Of a DNA stretch of 64,000 nt, positions 43,465 through 57,118 are shown in pieces (position 1 is the first letter of the stretch; each line of letters opens with the position of its first letter). Source of the DNA: Cyclina sinensis (lineage: Eukaryota; Mollusca; Bivalvia; Venerida; Veneridae); the NCBI GenBank assembly GCA_012932295.1, contig JAAONU010000009.1, positions 11,511,535 through 11,575,534 of the forward strand, given 5' to 3'. The notes under the pieces were generated by a model that made no database searches, was not told the origin of the DNA, and saw nothing but the letters and a program-made list of their open reading frames with translations. The position numbers and the translations under genes were made by a program.

Positions 43465-45134
43465 TAGCTCACCTGAGCAGAAAGTGCTCAAGGTGAGCTT
43501 TTGTGATCGCCTGATGTCCGTCGTCCGTCCGTGCGTGCGTCGTCAACTTTTTCTTCAAACAACATCTTCTCCTGAACTGCTGGGCCAATCTTGCTGAAAC
43601 TTGGCAGGAATGTTACTTGCATGAAGCTTTACCAAAATTGTTCAAATGGTTCAGGTCCATTGCATTTCTAGGCCACAGGAGCTTAAAATAGATTTTCAAA
43701 GTTGGAACTTTAAAAATCTTCTTCTCCAGAACTACAAGGCCTGGAGCTTAGATATTTGGTATGAAGCATCATCAGGTGGACCTTTAACAAGTTTGTTCAA
43801 ATCATGACCCCTGGGTCAAAAATGGCCCTGCCCCAGCGGTCACTAGTTTTACATAGAATTATATAGGAAAAACTTAAAAAATCTTCTTGTCTGAAACCAC
43901 AAGGCCTAGAGTTTAGATATTTGGTGTGCAGCATTGTCCAGTGAACCTGTACCAAGTTTGTTCAAATCATGGCTCCTGGGTTAAAAATGGCCCCGCCCCC
44001 GGGGTCACATGTTTTACAAAGAGTTATATAGGAAAAACTTTAAAAAATCTTCTTGTCAGAAACTGCAAGGCCTAGCGTTTAGATATTTGGTATGCAGCAT
44101 TCTCCAGTGGACCTCTACCAAGTTTCTTCAAATCATGGCTCCTTGGTAAAAAATGCCCCCCCCCCCCCCCCTTCCCCTGGGGTCAAATGTTTTATATAGA
44201 GTTATATAGGAAAAACTTAAAAAATCTTATTGTCTGAAACCAGAAGGCCCAGAGTTTAGATATTTGGTGTGCAGCATTGTCTAGTGGACCTCTATCATGT
44301 TTGTTCAAATTATGCCCCTGGGTCAAAATTGGCCACGCCCCAGGGTTCTATTGATTTACATATAGTTATATAGGAAAAACATGAAAAATCATTTTTCTCC
44401 GAAACTAGTAGGACTAGACCTTAGATATTTGGTGTGGAGTATTGTGTTGAGAACCTTTACCAGTGTTGTTTATATGTTGGCCCCGGGGTCAAAATTGGCT
44501 CCGTCCCGGGGGCCCTTAATATGTAAAAAAGGCAATCTTTAAAAATCTTCTTACTGGAAACCTCAATGCCTACAGCTTAGGTATTTGGTATGCAGCATTG
44601 TCTAGTGGACCTCTACCTAGTTTGTTTGAAAAATGTAACTGGGGTCACTATTGGCCCCGCCCGAGGGGTCATAAGTTTTAAATAGCAGTATAGAAGAAAA
44701 TCTTTAAAAATCTTCTTGTCTGAAACCACAAAGCCTAGAATTTTAAAATTTGGCATGAAGCAAGCTTTATCAAGCTTTTTGAAATTATTAGATTAGGTTA
44801 AAGGTCATGGAGGCTAAAAATAGATTTATCTACTGTACGTCATAGAGCCTTCATTTATAGACCAATATCTTTGATATTCAGTATATAGGTTCCTTGCATG
44901 GACGTCTACCCATGGGTTGGGTTTGAGGTCACTGGGTCAAGGTCAAGGTCACCATAGCTTATAATAGATATTTCTACATTCTGTCATAGAGCCTTTATTT
45001 ATTGACTGATATTTTACATATTTGATTTGTAGGCACTTACAGATTTTCATTTAAAAAATGAAATACTGCTTTAAGCAGCAAACCTACAGCCAAAGTACTC
45101 AGGTGAGCGATCCAGGGCCATCATTGCCCTCTTG
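43465..45134 (+). mobile_element. Family A element, complete, inside B
   Basis: Head AGCTCACCTGAGCAGAAAGT at 43466, GTCCGTCGTCCGTCCGTGCG stretch, about six units, 3' block and tail CTCAGGTGAGCGATCCAGGG, CCATCATTGCCCT and CTTG. B is cut at CATTTTT/TTAGTTCTTTTTT, as in uncut B at 63353-63370. A run of about 16 C lies at 44159-44172. Confidence 0.85.
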
Positions 45135-45147
45135 TTAGTTCTTTTTT

Positions 45148-48100
45148 AGCTCACCTGGCACAAAGTGCCAGAGTGAGCTTTTGTCATACCGCAATGTCCG
45201 ATGTGCATAGTGAGACATCAACAATTCCATTCAAACGACATCTCCTCTGAAACCACTGGGCCAAATTCAATCAAACTTGCATGGAGTGTTCCTTGCATGA
45301 AATCTTCCAAAGTTGTTCAAAGAATTCAATTCCATGCAGAACTCTGGTTGCTATGGAAACTTAAAGGAAAAACTTTGAAAATGTTCTTGTCTGAAACCAC
45401 AAGGCCTGGAGCTTAGATATTTGGTGTTGAGCATTGTCTAGTAGACCTCTACCAAGATTGTTCAAATCATAGCCCCTGGGTCAAAATTGGCTCCACCCAA
45501 GGGGTCACATGTTTTACAAAGAGTTATATAGTAAATTCTTTAAAAATCTTCTTGTCAGAAACTGCAAGGCCTGGAGCTTAGATATTTGGTATGAGGCATC
45601 ATCGAGTGGACCTCTACAAAGATTGTTCAAATTATGACCCTGGGGTCAGAACTGACCCCACCCAGGGCTTACTTCTTTTACATAGAGTTATATAGGGAAA
45701 ACTTTAAAAATCTTCTTGTAAGAAACTACAAGGCATGGAGCTTAGATATTTGGTGTTGAGCATTGTCTAGTAGACCTCTACAAAGATTGTTCAAATTATG
45801 ACCCTGGGGTCAGAACTGACCCCACCTAGAGCTTACTTCTTTTACATAAAGTTATATAGGGAAAACTTTAAAAATGTTCTTGTCTGAAACCACAAGGCCT
45901 AGAGCTTAGATATTTGGTAGTATGCACTGTGACGACAATGGGGTCATCGACCCTCCCCTGGGGGTCACTCACCCCCCCTCCCCACCCCACCGCCCAAACA
46001 ATTTTTTTTCTCAAATTAGCTCACCTGAACCTTTGGCTCATGGTGGGCTATTGTGACCTGTCTTTATCTGTCGTCCGTCAACAATTTCATTCAAACGACA
46101 TCTCCTCTGAAACCTCTGAGCCAAATTTAATGAAACTTGTCTGGGATGTTCCTTCAATGCTTGCAGCTCTACCAGACTTGTTCAAAGAATTCAATTCCAT
46201 CAAGAACTCTGGTTGCTATGGCAACTGAAAGGAAAAACTTTGAAAATCTTCTTGTCTGAAACAACAAGGCCCTGAGCCTTAAGAGTTGGTGTGTAGCATT
46301 GTCTAGTGGACCAAGTTTGTTCAAATTATACCCCTGGGGTCAAATTTGGCCCCACCCTGGTCGTCAATTGATTTTGCATAGGCTTTTTTAGGGAAAACTT
46401 CAAAAATCTTCTTGTCTAAAACCACAAGGAATGAGCCTTAAGATTTGGTATGTAGCATTGTCTAGTGGACCTCTACCAACTTTGTTGAAATTATGCCCTA
46501 AGGGTCAAGTTTTGCCCTGCCCCGAGGGTCAGTTGATTTTACATAGGCTTATATGGTGAAACTTTAAAAAAACTTCTTGTCTGAAACAACAAGGGCCTGA
46601 GCCTTAGATTTAGTATGTAGCATTGTCTAGTGAAACTCTACCAAGTTTGGTCAAATTTGGCCCCGATTCGGGGTCTTGCTTTTAAGCTTGCCTGAGCCTT
46701 TGGCTCATGGTGGGCTATTGTGACCGGTCTTTGTCCGGCGTCCGTCAACAATTTCATTCAAACAACATCTCCTCTGAAACATCTGGGACCAAATTTGATG
46801 AAACTTGCCTGGGTTGTTCCTTGCATGAAGCTCTGCCAAAGTTGTTCAAAGAATTCAATTCCATCAAGAACTCTGGTTGCTATGGCAACTTAAAGGAAAA
46901 ACTTTGAAAATCTTCTTGTCTGAAACCACAAGGCCCTGAGCCTTAAGATTTGGTATGTAGCATTGTCTAATGGACCTCTATCAAGTTTGTTCAAATTATG
47001 CCCCTGGTAATTTGGCCCAACCCCGGAGGTCAATGGATTTTACATAGGCTTATATAGTGAAACTTTAAAAATCTTCTTGTCTGAAACCACAAGGCCTTGA
47101 GCCTTAAGATTTGGTATGTAGCATTGTCTTGTGAACCTCTAACAAGTTTGATCAAATTATGCCCCTGGGATGAAATTTGGCCCCGCCCCAGGGGTCAACT
47201 TATTAGCTCACTTGAGGACAATGTCCTAAAGGTGACCTTTTGTGATGGCCCATTGTCCGTCGTCCATCGTACGTCCGTCCCTGCATCAACAATTTTTTTA
47301 AAACAACTTGTCCTCCTAAACCACTTGGCCAAATTTATTGAAACTTTGCAGGGATGTTCCTTGCATGAAGCTGTACCAAAGTTGATCAAAGAATTCAATT
47401 CCATCAAGAACTCTGGTTGCTATGGCAACTTAAATGAAAAACTTTGAAAATCTTCTTGTCTGAAACCACAAGGCCCTGAGCCTTAAGATTTAGTATATTG
47501 TATTGTTTAGTGGACCTCTGTCAAGTTTGTTCAAATTACGCCCCAAGGGTCAAATTCGGCCCAACCCCGGGGGTCAATTTATTTTACATAGGCTTATATA
47601 GTGAAACTTTAAAAATCTTCTTGTCTGAAACCACAAGGCCCTGAGCCTTAAGATTTGGTATGTGGCATTGTCTTGTGGACCTCTACCAAGTTTGTTCAAA
47701 TTACACCTCTGGGGTCAACTTTGGCCCCGCCCTGGGGGTCAACTTTTTAAACATAGTGAAACTTTAAAAATCTTTTTGTCTGAAACCACAAGGACCTGAG
47801 CCTTTAGATTTTGTATGTAGCATTGTCTTGTGGACCTCTACCAAGTTTGTTCAAGTTATACCCCTAGGGTCAAATTTGGCTCTGCCCTGGGGGTCAATGG
47901 ATTTTACATAGGTTTATATAGTGAAACTTAAAAAATCTTCTTGTCTGAAACAACAAGGCCCTGAGCCTTAAGATTTGGTATGTAGCATTGTCATGTAAAC
48001 CACTACCAAGTTTTTTCAAATTATGCCTCTGGGGTTAAATTTGGCCCCGCCCCAGGGGTCGATTGATTTTACACAGGGAAAACTTTGAAAATCTTCTTGT

Positions 48101-50170
48101 CTGAAACCACAAGGCCTAGAGCTTAGATATTTGGCATTTAGCACCCTCTAATGGAACTCTACAAAAATTGTTCAAATTATTTCCTTGGGGTCAAAATTGG
48201 CCCCGCCCCAGGGGTCACTTAATTTTACATAGACTTATATAGGAAATCTTTAAAAATCTTCTTCTCAGAAACCACAATGCCTACAGCTTAGATATTTGGT
48301 ATGTAGCATTGTCTAGTGGATGTCTACCAAGTTTGTTCAAATAATGTCCCCTTGGTCAAAATTGGCCACACCCCAGGGTTCTCTTGGTTTACATATAGTT
48401 ACAATATAGGAAAAAGATGAAAAAACCATTTTTCTCCGAAACTAATAGGACTAGACCTTAGATATTTGGTGTGGAGTATTGTGTAGAGAACCTTTACCAG
48501 TATTGTTTATATGTTGGCCCCGGGGTCAAAATTGGCCCTGCCCCGGGGGCCCTTAATATGTAAAAAAGGCAATCTTTAATAGTCTTCTTACTGGAAACCT
48601 CAATGCCTACAGCTTAGATATTTGGTATGTAGCATTGTCTAGTGAATGTCTACCATGTTTGTTCAAATTATGTTCCCTGGGTCAAAATTGGCCACGCCCC
48701 AGGGTTCTCTTAGTTTACATAGATTTATATAGGAAATACATGAAAAATAATTTTTCTCCAAAACAGAAAGGTCTAGACCTTAGATATTTGGTGTTGAGTA
48801 TTGTGTAAAGAACCTTTACAAATATTGTTTAAATGTTGGCCCTGGGCAAAATTTGCCCCGCTCTGGGGGCCCTTAATATGTAAAAAGGAAATCTTTAAAA
48901 ATCTTCTTGTATGAAACCACAAGGCGTAGAATTTTAAAATTTGGCATGAAGCAAGCTTTATCAAGCTTTTTCAAATTATAAGATTAGGTTAAAGGTCACG
49001 AAGGCTAAAAATAGATTTATCTACTGTACATCATAGCGCTTTCATTTATTGATAAATATATTTGATATTCAATTTATAGGTTCCTTGCATGGACCTCTAC
49101 CCATGGGTAGGGTTTGAGGTCACTGCGTCAAGGTCACCATAGCTTATAATAGATATTTCTACTTTCTGTCATAGAGCCTTCATTTATTGACTGATATTTT
49201 ACATATTTGGTTTGTAGGCACTTATATATTTTCATTATGAGCCTTAAGATTTGGTATGTAGCATTGTCTAGTAGACCACTACCAAGTATGTTCAGATTAT
49301 GCCCCTGGGGTCAATAAATTTTACATTGGGAAAACTTTGAAAATCTTCTTGTCTGAAATGACAAGGGCCTGAGCCTTAAGATTTAGTATGTAGCATTGTC
49401 TAGTGGACCTCTACCAAGTTTGTTCAAATTATACCCCTGGGGTCAAATTTGGCCCCACCTGTTGGTATTGGTTTTACATAGGCTTATATAGTGAAAACTT
49501 TGAAAATTTTCTTGTAGAAGGAGAGGTAACATTTTCAGTCCAAATAATCTGGAAATTTGTCAGAAAGGTTGTTTCTATGATTTCTAGCTCATGTTCGAAT
49601 ATGGGTTATCTGGGATAGAAAACTAGGTCACAGAGCCCAAATATGTGAAAATCTTTTTAACACTCCAGAGGTTACATTTTCAGTCCAAATATCCTGGAAA
49701 TTTTTCAGACAGGTTGTTTTGATGATTTCTAGCTCTTATTTGGATATTGGTCATCTTGGTCAAAAACTAGGTCACATAGCCCAAATATGGAAAAACCTTG
49801 TTAACACTCTAGAGGTAAGATTTTAATTCCAAATAACCTGGAAATTTGTCAGAAAGGTTGTTTTAATTATTTGTAGCTCAGGTTCGAATATGGATCATCT
49901 GGGATCAAAAACTAGGTCACAGAGCCCAAATATGGAGAAACCTTTTTAACGCTCTAGAGGGTACATTTTCCGTCCAAATATCCTTGAAATTTGTCAGAAA
50001 GGTTGCTTTGATGATTTCTAGCTCATATTTGGATATGGGTCATCTGGGATCAAAAACTAGGTCACAGAGCCCAAATATGGAAAAACCTTTTTAACACTCC
50101 AGAGGTTATTTTTTCAGTCCAAACATCCTGGAAATTTGTTTGCCAGGTTGTTTTGATGATTTCTAGTTTG
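45148..50170 (+). mobile_element. Cluster of family A heads and arrays
   Basis: A-type heads occur at 45148 (AGCTCACCTGGCACAAAGTG), 46018 (AGCTCACCTGAACCTTTGG), 46684 (degenerate, GCTTGCCTGAGCC) and 47205 (AGCTCACTTGAGGACAATGT). Each is followed by a GTCCGTC stretch and units with AAAATCTTCTTGTCTGAAAC. An A-type 3' block is at 48930-49230 (CCCATGGGTAGGGTTTGAGG) without a tail hairpin. From 49500 the core changes to units with TCAGTCCAAATATCCTGG and AACTAGGTCACAGAGCCC. The tails are missing, so heads were probably joined by recombination between arrays. Confidence 0.65.
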
Positions 50171-50796
50171 TTTAGAATATGAGATTTTTGAATATCTTCA
50201 ATAAGAAAATGTCACTGAAATTAATCTTGGTCATGTAGGGTAAAAATCAGTAGAGTCCAGTTACACTTTCAGGTTTACTGCCCACAGTTACGCTTGTCCG
50301 AGCTGTAACTTTGCCCTGGTTTCTGAGATTTCAGAATTACCTAGCATAAATGTTTGCCTCAATGAAAGGATATGTTGTGTTCATGAAACAGGTCAGTAGC
50401 TCAAAGGTTAAGATCACATAGGTAAAAGGTTGTGATTTATTATGATATATTAAGCTGGCATGAATATATATGTTGGCTATATAGATATGATTTTATTTGT
50501 TGAATAACCCCAATTTGTTTTCATTCATTTTTTCTTGGCAGTGTTTTCTAGCCATGTCAAAGCAGTGTTGGGGAATGTCCATCAGTGTCACTGATATTGT
50601 TAAACTAGTCTGTTATGATATTGTATTGTTGCTTTATTGAATGTTATAATTGTGTACAATCCATTTATGTCTATGCTAAAATAAACAATAAACTACTCAA
50701 GATTTAATATCTTAAATTGGCCTTTCTTAAATGTCTAAGACAGTATTTGTTATGAAGAATACAGGAACTCGGGCATTTTTGTCTCTGTGTTTGCAG
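50171..50796. other. Unique sequence, probable MALSU1 intron
   Basis: No element end is seen. The acceptor region of the following exon (GTCTCTGTGTTTGCAG) closes it. The upstream MALSU1 exons, including the mitochondrial targeting part, are not recognised in this window. Confidence 0.45.
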
Positions 50797-50975
50797 GTGG
50801 GATGACAGGTGTATATGACATAGAAGACTTAGTGAAAGTTCTAAGAGCAGTTAATGCGCAAGATGTAATTACAATACGCATCCCACAGGAGCTTGACTTT
50901 GCTGATTACATAGTTATTGCCAGTGCTAAGTCTCAGAGACACATGCAGGCGATTTCAAGTGATGTAAAATGGATT
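50797..50975 (+). CDS. malsu1: MALSU1 / RsfS-family ribosome silencing factor, one internal exon
   Basis: The 179-bp exon has acceptor TGTTTGCAG and donor GATT|GTAAGT. It enters in phase 1 and leaves in phase 0. It encodes about 59 residues: GMTGVYDIEDLVKVLRAVNA, QDVITIRIPQELDFADYIVI and ASAKSQRHMQAISSDVKWI. This is the start of the RsfS/Iojap oligomerisation domain (YDvedlv.lL...na.Div.i.vP......DY.VI.s..S.RH..A). Family knowledge: MALSU1 binds uL14m of the mitochondrial large ribosomal subunit and blocks premature subunit joining during assembly. The remaining domain exons (the D-W..vD-G..vvH part) were not found downstream in the window. The exon is open and has good splice sites, so I think it is functional. 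An A-type element starts 52 bp after the donor. Confidence 0.8.
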
Positions 50976-51026
50976 GTAAGTAAAGAGTCAATCTTTTTAT
51001 GTTCAGGGGGAAGATTGTTGCTTTTT

Positions 51027-52664
51027 AGCTCACCAGTGAGCACTACATGCTAAAGATGAGCTTGTGGGATCAACCTATGTCCATCGTCTGTCAACCATCA
51101 TCAACATTTTACTTCAAATGACATCACCATTTTGCACATAACTTTACAGGAATGTACCTTATATTGCCTTTTTTAGCTCCCAGTGTGCTCATGGTGAGCT
51201 GTTGTGACCGGGCTTTGTCTGTCGTGTGTGGTCAACTTTTGCTTTAAACAGCATCTCCTCTTAAACTGCTTGGCCAAGTTGATTGAAACTTTTCATATAT
51301 GTTCCTTGCATAAAGCTCTACCAAAGTTATTCAAAGAATTCAGTTCCATGCAGAACTCGAGTTGCTATGGCAACCAAAAGGAAAAACTTAACATTTTTTA
51401 TCTGACATCACTTGCCCCTTGGGTCAAATTTGGCCGCACCCCAGGATCACTTGGTTTTTACGTAGGCGTATTTAGGGAAGTCTTAAACATTTTTCTTGTC
51501 TGAAAGCACTAGGCCTAGAGCTTAGATATTTTGCATTGAGCATCAGTTAGAGGTCCTCTACCTAGTTTGTTCAAATTATTATGTCCCTGGGGTCAAAATT
51601 GACCCCACCCCAGGGGTTTTATTTGTGTAAAACAGTGAATCTTTGAAAATCTTCTTGTAAGAAATCATAAGCTTAAGACCAAAGATATTCCGCATGGAGC
51701 ATCAGCTAGAGATCTTCTACCAAATTGTTCAAATTATACCCCTCAAAGATATTCCGCATGGAGCATCAGCTAGAGATCTTCTACCAAATTGTTCAAATTA
51801 TACCCCTCAAAGATATTCCGCATGGAGCATCAGCTAGAGATCTTCTACCAAATTGTTCAAATTATACCCCTCAAAGATATTCCGCATGGAGCATCAGCTA
51901 GAGATCTTCTACCAAATTGTTCAAATTATACCCCTCAAAGATATTCCGCATGGAGCATCAGCTAGAGATCTTCTACCAAATTGTTCAAATTATACCCCTC
52001 AAAGATATTCTGCATGGAGCATCAGCTAGAGATCTTCTACCAAATTGTTCAAATTATACCCCTCAATTCATTAATGGTTCTGCCTTTGGGAGTTACTTAA
52101 GTTAAAAAAGACTTATATAGGGAAGATTTAAAAAATCTTCTTGTCTGAAACTGTATTCCTGAGAGCTTAGATATTTTGTATATTGCAATGTCTAGTGGAC
52201 CTCTATCAAGTTTGTTAAAATTTTTCTCCTGGAGTCAAAATTTGCACTAACATGTGGGGTCGTAATTGTGTAAACTGTTGAATCTTTGAAAATCCTCCGA
52301 GAAACTGTAACTGTAGTATTTTATTATTTCAGTAGTTTACAAATATTGTTGTAATTATTTCACTAGAGAGAAAACTGGCCCCACCCAGGTGTCACTTGTT
52401 TTACATTGAGTTTGTGTAGGAAAAACTTTGAAAATCTTCTTGTATGAAACTGTATGCCCAAATTCGTAGATATTTTTTATGTAACATTGTATAGTTCAAA
52501 TAATGTCACCAGGTGTCACTTGGTTTTGTATAGGTTGACATAGGTAAAACCTTAAAAATCTTCTGGTCAGAAACCATAAGGCCTGGAGTTTAGATATTAG
52601 TAGTAGTAAAAGTAGTTGCTGTTGTACTCAGGTGAGCGATAAAAGGGCCATAATGGCCCTCTTG
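51027..52664 (+). mobile_element. Family A elements in the MALSU1 intron
   Basis: Diverged heads at 51027 (AGCTCACCAGTGAGCACTAC) and 51175 (AGCTCCCAGTGTGCTCATGG). Units contain CTTGTCTGAAA and TTAGATATTTT. The tail is CTCAGGTGAGCGATAAAAGG, GCCATAATGGCCCT and CTTG at 52664. A 64-bp tandem array lies inside. Confidence 0.7.
51680..52063 (+). repeat. Six exact or near-exact 64-bp tandem units
   Basis: Units start at 51680, 51744, 51808, 51872, 51936 and 52000 with CAAAGATATTCCGCATGGAG and end ...TTATACCCCT. I see one difference (CCGC to CTGC in the last unit). This is a fragment of the A core unit amplified very recently. Confidence 0.95.
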
Positions 52665-53395
52665 GTTAATTATCTCCCTTCTGAAAAAATTGGTGTCTGG
52701 AACATAAATTTTAAACTCTGAAGTGAATTGAGGTCAAACTCATAATAAAAAAGATAGATGGTGAAATGGAGAAATGCAGTATTGTAATGGCATTGTCCAT
52801 CCCTCCCTCAGTCTGTCCTGTTTGGATCCATGTCTTAGAACTGGTAGGCAAGATTGTTCGCGTAGTTCACATTGCATGGGTAAACGCTTTTTTCGTTAAT
52901 GTGTACTTGGGAACTTCTGGTTAAATATAGAATACAATATCCCTGTACTACATGGCACGTTCCACAACATTGCATCTTTACCATTCTCACCACAGGCATT
53001 AGTTTCATGGATAAATGTTCCAAACCATTATATAACTGACACAAAGTACAAAAGGTCACAAGAATGAATCTGAGGGTCACCTTTCTTCAAACAGAGTTTC
53101 TCTAACTCTCTAAATTAAGCCACCAGATGCAGTGTAACTCTTATTGTCTTTGATAGTTGCATCTTTTTTTCTAAATATAGCAATCAATAGCTCCATTCAG
53201 AGTGAAAACTTTTTTCCATTGTACCTCTGATTTCTCTCAGATGAATTTCATAGCTTGTAAACAAAACCTTTTGTGACACCACTTCCAGTCTCTTACACAA
53301 TTAGATATTAAATTGTTGAACAAACCAAATCTTAACATCACAACGAAGTTTCAGATTTATTGTATGAATAAACTGAAGTCTTAAGTGGAGTTTAT
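52665..53395. other. Unique AT-rich sequence, probable intron
   Basis: No element end or clear exon. A minus-strand open frame at 53080-52835 has no recognised domain or splice support. It lies between the A tail and the I head. Confidence 0.4.
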
Positions 53396-53517
53396 TAATC
53401 CCCTTCCGCAAAGTTGGGAGGGGATTATAGGAATGGCCTCCGTTTGTCAGTCCGTCCCTCCATCCGTCCGTAACACTTCCGCGTCCGCTCTATAACTTTA
53501 AAACTGCTGAACCTTTT

Positions 53518-55048
53518 TTTGCTCACCTGAGCACAGCTCAGGTGAGCTTTTAGGATCGTTGATTGTCCGGCGTGCGTTGGCGTCCTTCGTGTGTCGTCAA
53601 CAATTTGACTTGAACGACTTCTCCTCCTAAACCGCTAGGCCAACATTGACAAAACATGCCTGGGATATTCCTTGCATGAAGCTCTGCCAAAGTTGTTCAA
53701 AGAATTCAATTCCATCAAGAACTCTGGTTGCTGTGGCAACCGAAAGGAAAAACTTAAAAAATCTTCTTGTCTGAAACCACAAGGCCTAGAGCTTAGATAT
53801 TTGGTATGTAGCATCCTCTAGTAGGCCGCTACAAAAGTTGTTCAAATAATTCCCTTAGGGTCAAAATTGGCCCCGGCCCAGGGGTCTGTGGATTTTACAT
53901 AGACTTATATAGGAAAACTTTAAAAATCTTCTTGTCAGGAACCATAAGGCATAGAGCTTAGATATTTGGTGTGTAGCATTGTCTCGTGGATCTCTACCAA
54001 ATTTGTTCAAATCATGGCCGCTGGATAAAAAATGGCCCCGCCCCAGGGGTCACTTGTTTTACATTGAGTTATATAGGAGAAACTTTAAAAATCTTCTTGT
54101 CAGAAACCGTAAGGCATAGAGCTTAGATATTTGGTGTGTAGCATTATCTAGAGGACCTATACCAAGTTTGTTCAAATCATGGCCTCTGGGTCAAAAATGG
54201 CCCCGCCCCAGGGGTCACTTGTTTTACATAGTGTTATATAGGAAAAACTTTAATCAGAAACCGTAAGGCATAGAGCTTAGATATTTGGTGTGTAGCATTG
54301 TCAAGTGGACCTCTACCAAGTTTGTTCAAATCATTGCCACTGGGTCAAAAAAACCCAGCCCTGGGGGGCACTTGTTTACATAGTCTTATGTAGGAAAAGG
54401 TTTTAAAAATTTTCACATAAGAAACCATAAGGCTTAGAGTTAAGATAATTTGTATGTAGCGTTGTCTAGAGGACCTCTACCAAGTTTGTTCAAGTCATGG
54501 ACCCTAGGTCAAAAATGGCCCAGCCCCAGGGGTCACATGATTTCAGAGAGTTATATACAAAAACCTTTAAAAATCTTCTTGTCATAAACAACAAGGCCTA
54601 GAGTTAAGCTATTTGGTGTGTAGCATTGTCAAGTGGACCTCTACCAAGTTTGTTCAAATCATAGCCACTGGGTAAAAATAGACCCAGCCCTGGGGGTCAC
54701 TTGTTTACAAAGAGTTATATAGGAAAAGGATTTAAAAATCTTCACATAAGAAACCTTGTCTAGTGGACCTCTACCAAGTTCGTTTGAAAAATGTCCCTGG
54801 GGTGACTATTGGCCCCGCCCAAGGGGTCACAAGTTTTAAATAGCAATATAGAAGAAAATCTTCTTGTCTGAAACCACAAGGCCTAGAATTTTGAAATTTG
54901 GCATGAAGCAAGCTTTATCAAGCTTTTTCAAATTAATAGATTAGGTTAAAGGTCACAGAGGCTAAAAAAAGATTTATCTACTGTACCTCATAGAGCCTTC
55001 ATTTATAGACATATATCTTTGATATTCAGTCTATAGATTCCTTGCATG
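53518..55048 (+). mobile_element. Family A element lacking its tail
   Basis: Head GCTCACCTGAGCACAGCTCA then GGTGAGC at 53521, TTGTCCGGCGTGCG stretch and about seven units. The 3' block stops at ATTCCTTGCATG, where I core starts (TGAGGCAATGTGCAGAGC). TGCATG/TGAGG microhomology-like text marks a deletion joint. Confidence 0.7.
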
Positions 55049-55675
55049 TGAGGCAATGTGCAGAGCAAAATAATTATTGGGTTGCTACCCTCAAGGTCAA
55101 GGTCACACTGAAAGGTAAAGTGTTAAAAGTCTACATTTCGTGTCCGCGCCATAACTTTTAGACCGCTGAAAAAGTTTTGAAATAACTTGGCACAAGTGAT
55201 CACCATTACGAGGCAATGTGCAGAGCGCAATAATTGGTTGCTTCCCACAAGGTCAAGGTCACAGTTAAAGGTCAAATATCCACATTTTACGTCTTCTCTA
55301 TAACTTACTAACTTGGCATTCGAAAAGTTTTTTTATTACTTTGCACAAATGATCACCACTTTGACACAATGTGCAGAACCCAACATCTGTCCGTCCATCT
55401 GACCGTCTGTAACACTTTTGTGTCAACTTTTAAAAAGCTGAAAATTTTTATGCCTTTTTAGGCATATAGCGTTGCACTTGTCCGTCAGTCCGTACGACCA
55501 TACGTACGTACGTTCCCTAAATTTTGTGAACGCAACTCCTCTTAAACCGGATAGCAGATTTTGCTTAAACTTTCAGGGATGAACAACCTTAATGTGTAGA
55601 TGATAGTAAAGGAAGGAATTTTTGCTTCGACCAGATTTAACGGAATTATGGCCCTTTGTTGATTTTTAGCTCACC

Positions 55676-57118
55676 TGTGCACGTAGTGCACAAGGTGAGG
55701 TATTGTGATCAGTCGATGTCCGTCGTCGGTGCGTGCGTGCGTCCGTAAACTTTTGTTTTAAAGATCATCATCTCCTAAACCACTGGGCCAATTTCAACAA
55801 AACTTCACAGAAATGTTCATTGCATGAAGCTCTACCAAAATTGTTCAAAGAATTTGATTCCATGCAGAACTCTGGTTGCCATGGCAACCAAAAGGAAAAT
55901 CTTTAAAAATCTTCTTGTCTGAAACCACAAGGCTTAGAGCTTAGATATTTGGCATTTAGCACCCTCTAATGGAACTCTACAAAAATTGTTCAAATTATTT
56001 CCCTGGGGTCAAAATTGGCCCCGCCCCAGGGGTCACTTCATTTTACATAGACTTATATAGGAAATCTTTAAAAATCCTCTTCTCAGAAACCACAATGCCT
56101 ACAGCTTAGATATTTGACATGTAGCATTGTCTAGTGGATGTCTACCAAGTTTGTTCAAATTATGTCCCCCAAGGTCAAAATTGGTCACTCCCCAGGGTTC
56201 TCTTGGTTTATATTTAGGAAAAACATGAAAAGTCATTTTTCTCCGAAACTCATAGGACTAGACCTTAGATATTTGGTGTTGAGTATTGTGTAGAGACTTC
56301 TTACCAGTATTGTTTATATGTTGGCCCCAGGGTCAAAATTTGCCCTGCCCCGGGGGCCCATATTATTTAAAAAAGGCAATCTTTAAAAATCTTCTTACTG
56401 GAAACCTCAATGCCTACAGCTTAGATATTTGGTATGTAGCATTGTCTAGTGGATGTCTACCAAGTTTGTTCAAATTATGTTCCCTAGGTCAAAATTGGCT
56501 ACGCCCCAGGGTTCCCTTTGTTTACATAGATTTATATAGGAGAAACATGAAAATTAATTTTTCTCAAAAACAAATAGGTCTAGACCTTAGATATTTGGTG
56601 TTGAGTATTGTGTTGTGAACCTTTACCAATATTGTTTAAATGTTGGCCCTTGGGTCAAAATTTGCCCCGCCCCGGGGACCCTTTATATTTCAAAAAGGAA
56701 ATCTTTAAAAATCTTCTTGTCTGAAACCACAAGGCCTAGAATTTTAAATTTGGCATGAAGCAAATAATTAGATTACATGTAGGTTAAAGGTCATGGAGGC
56801 TAAAAATAGATTTATCTACTGTACCTCATAGAGCCTTCATTTATAGACCAATATCTTTGATATTCAATATATAGGTTCCTTGCATGGACCTCTACCCATG
56901 GGTAGGGTTTGAGGTCACTGGGTCAAGGTCAAGGTCGCCATAGCTTATAATAGATATTTTTACTTTCTGTCATAGAGCCTTTATTTATTGACTGATATTT
57001 TACATATTTGGTTTGTAGGCACTTGTATATTTTCAATTAAAAAATGAAATACTGCTTAACAGCAAACCTACAGTCAAAGTAATCAGGTGAGCGATCCAGG
57101 GCCATCATGGCCCTCTTG
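55676..57118 (+). mobile_element. Family A element, complete, inside H
   Basis: Head AGCTCACCTGTGCACGTAGT at 55678, GTCCGTCGTCGGTGCGTGCG stretch, units, 3' block (CCCATGGGTAGGGTTTGAGG) and tail CAGGTGAGCGATCCAGGGCC, ATCATGGCCCT and CTTG. H is cut at GTTGATTT/TTTCACTAAATACC. Uncut units at 57280-57300 read GTTGATTTTTTCACTATATACC. Confidence 0.85.

Noticed and set aside
44159..44172. Run of C as a functional site
   Set aside because: Replaces the GGCCCCGCCCC part of an A unit; most simply slippage or a sequencing/assembly artefact.
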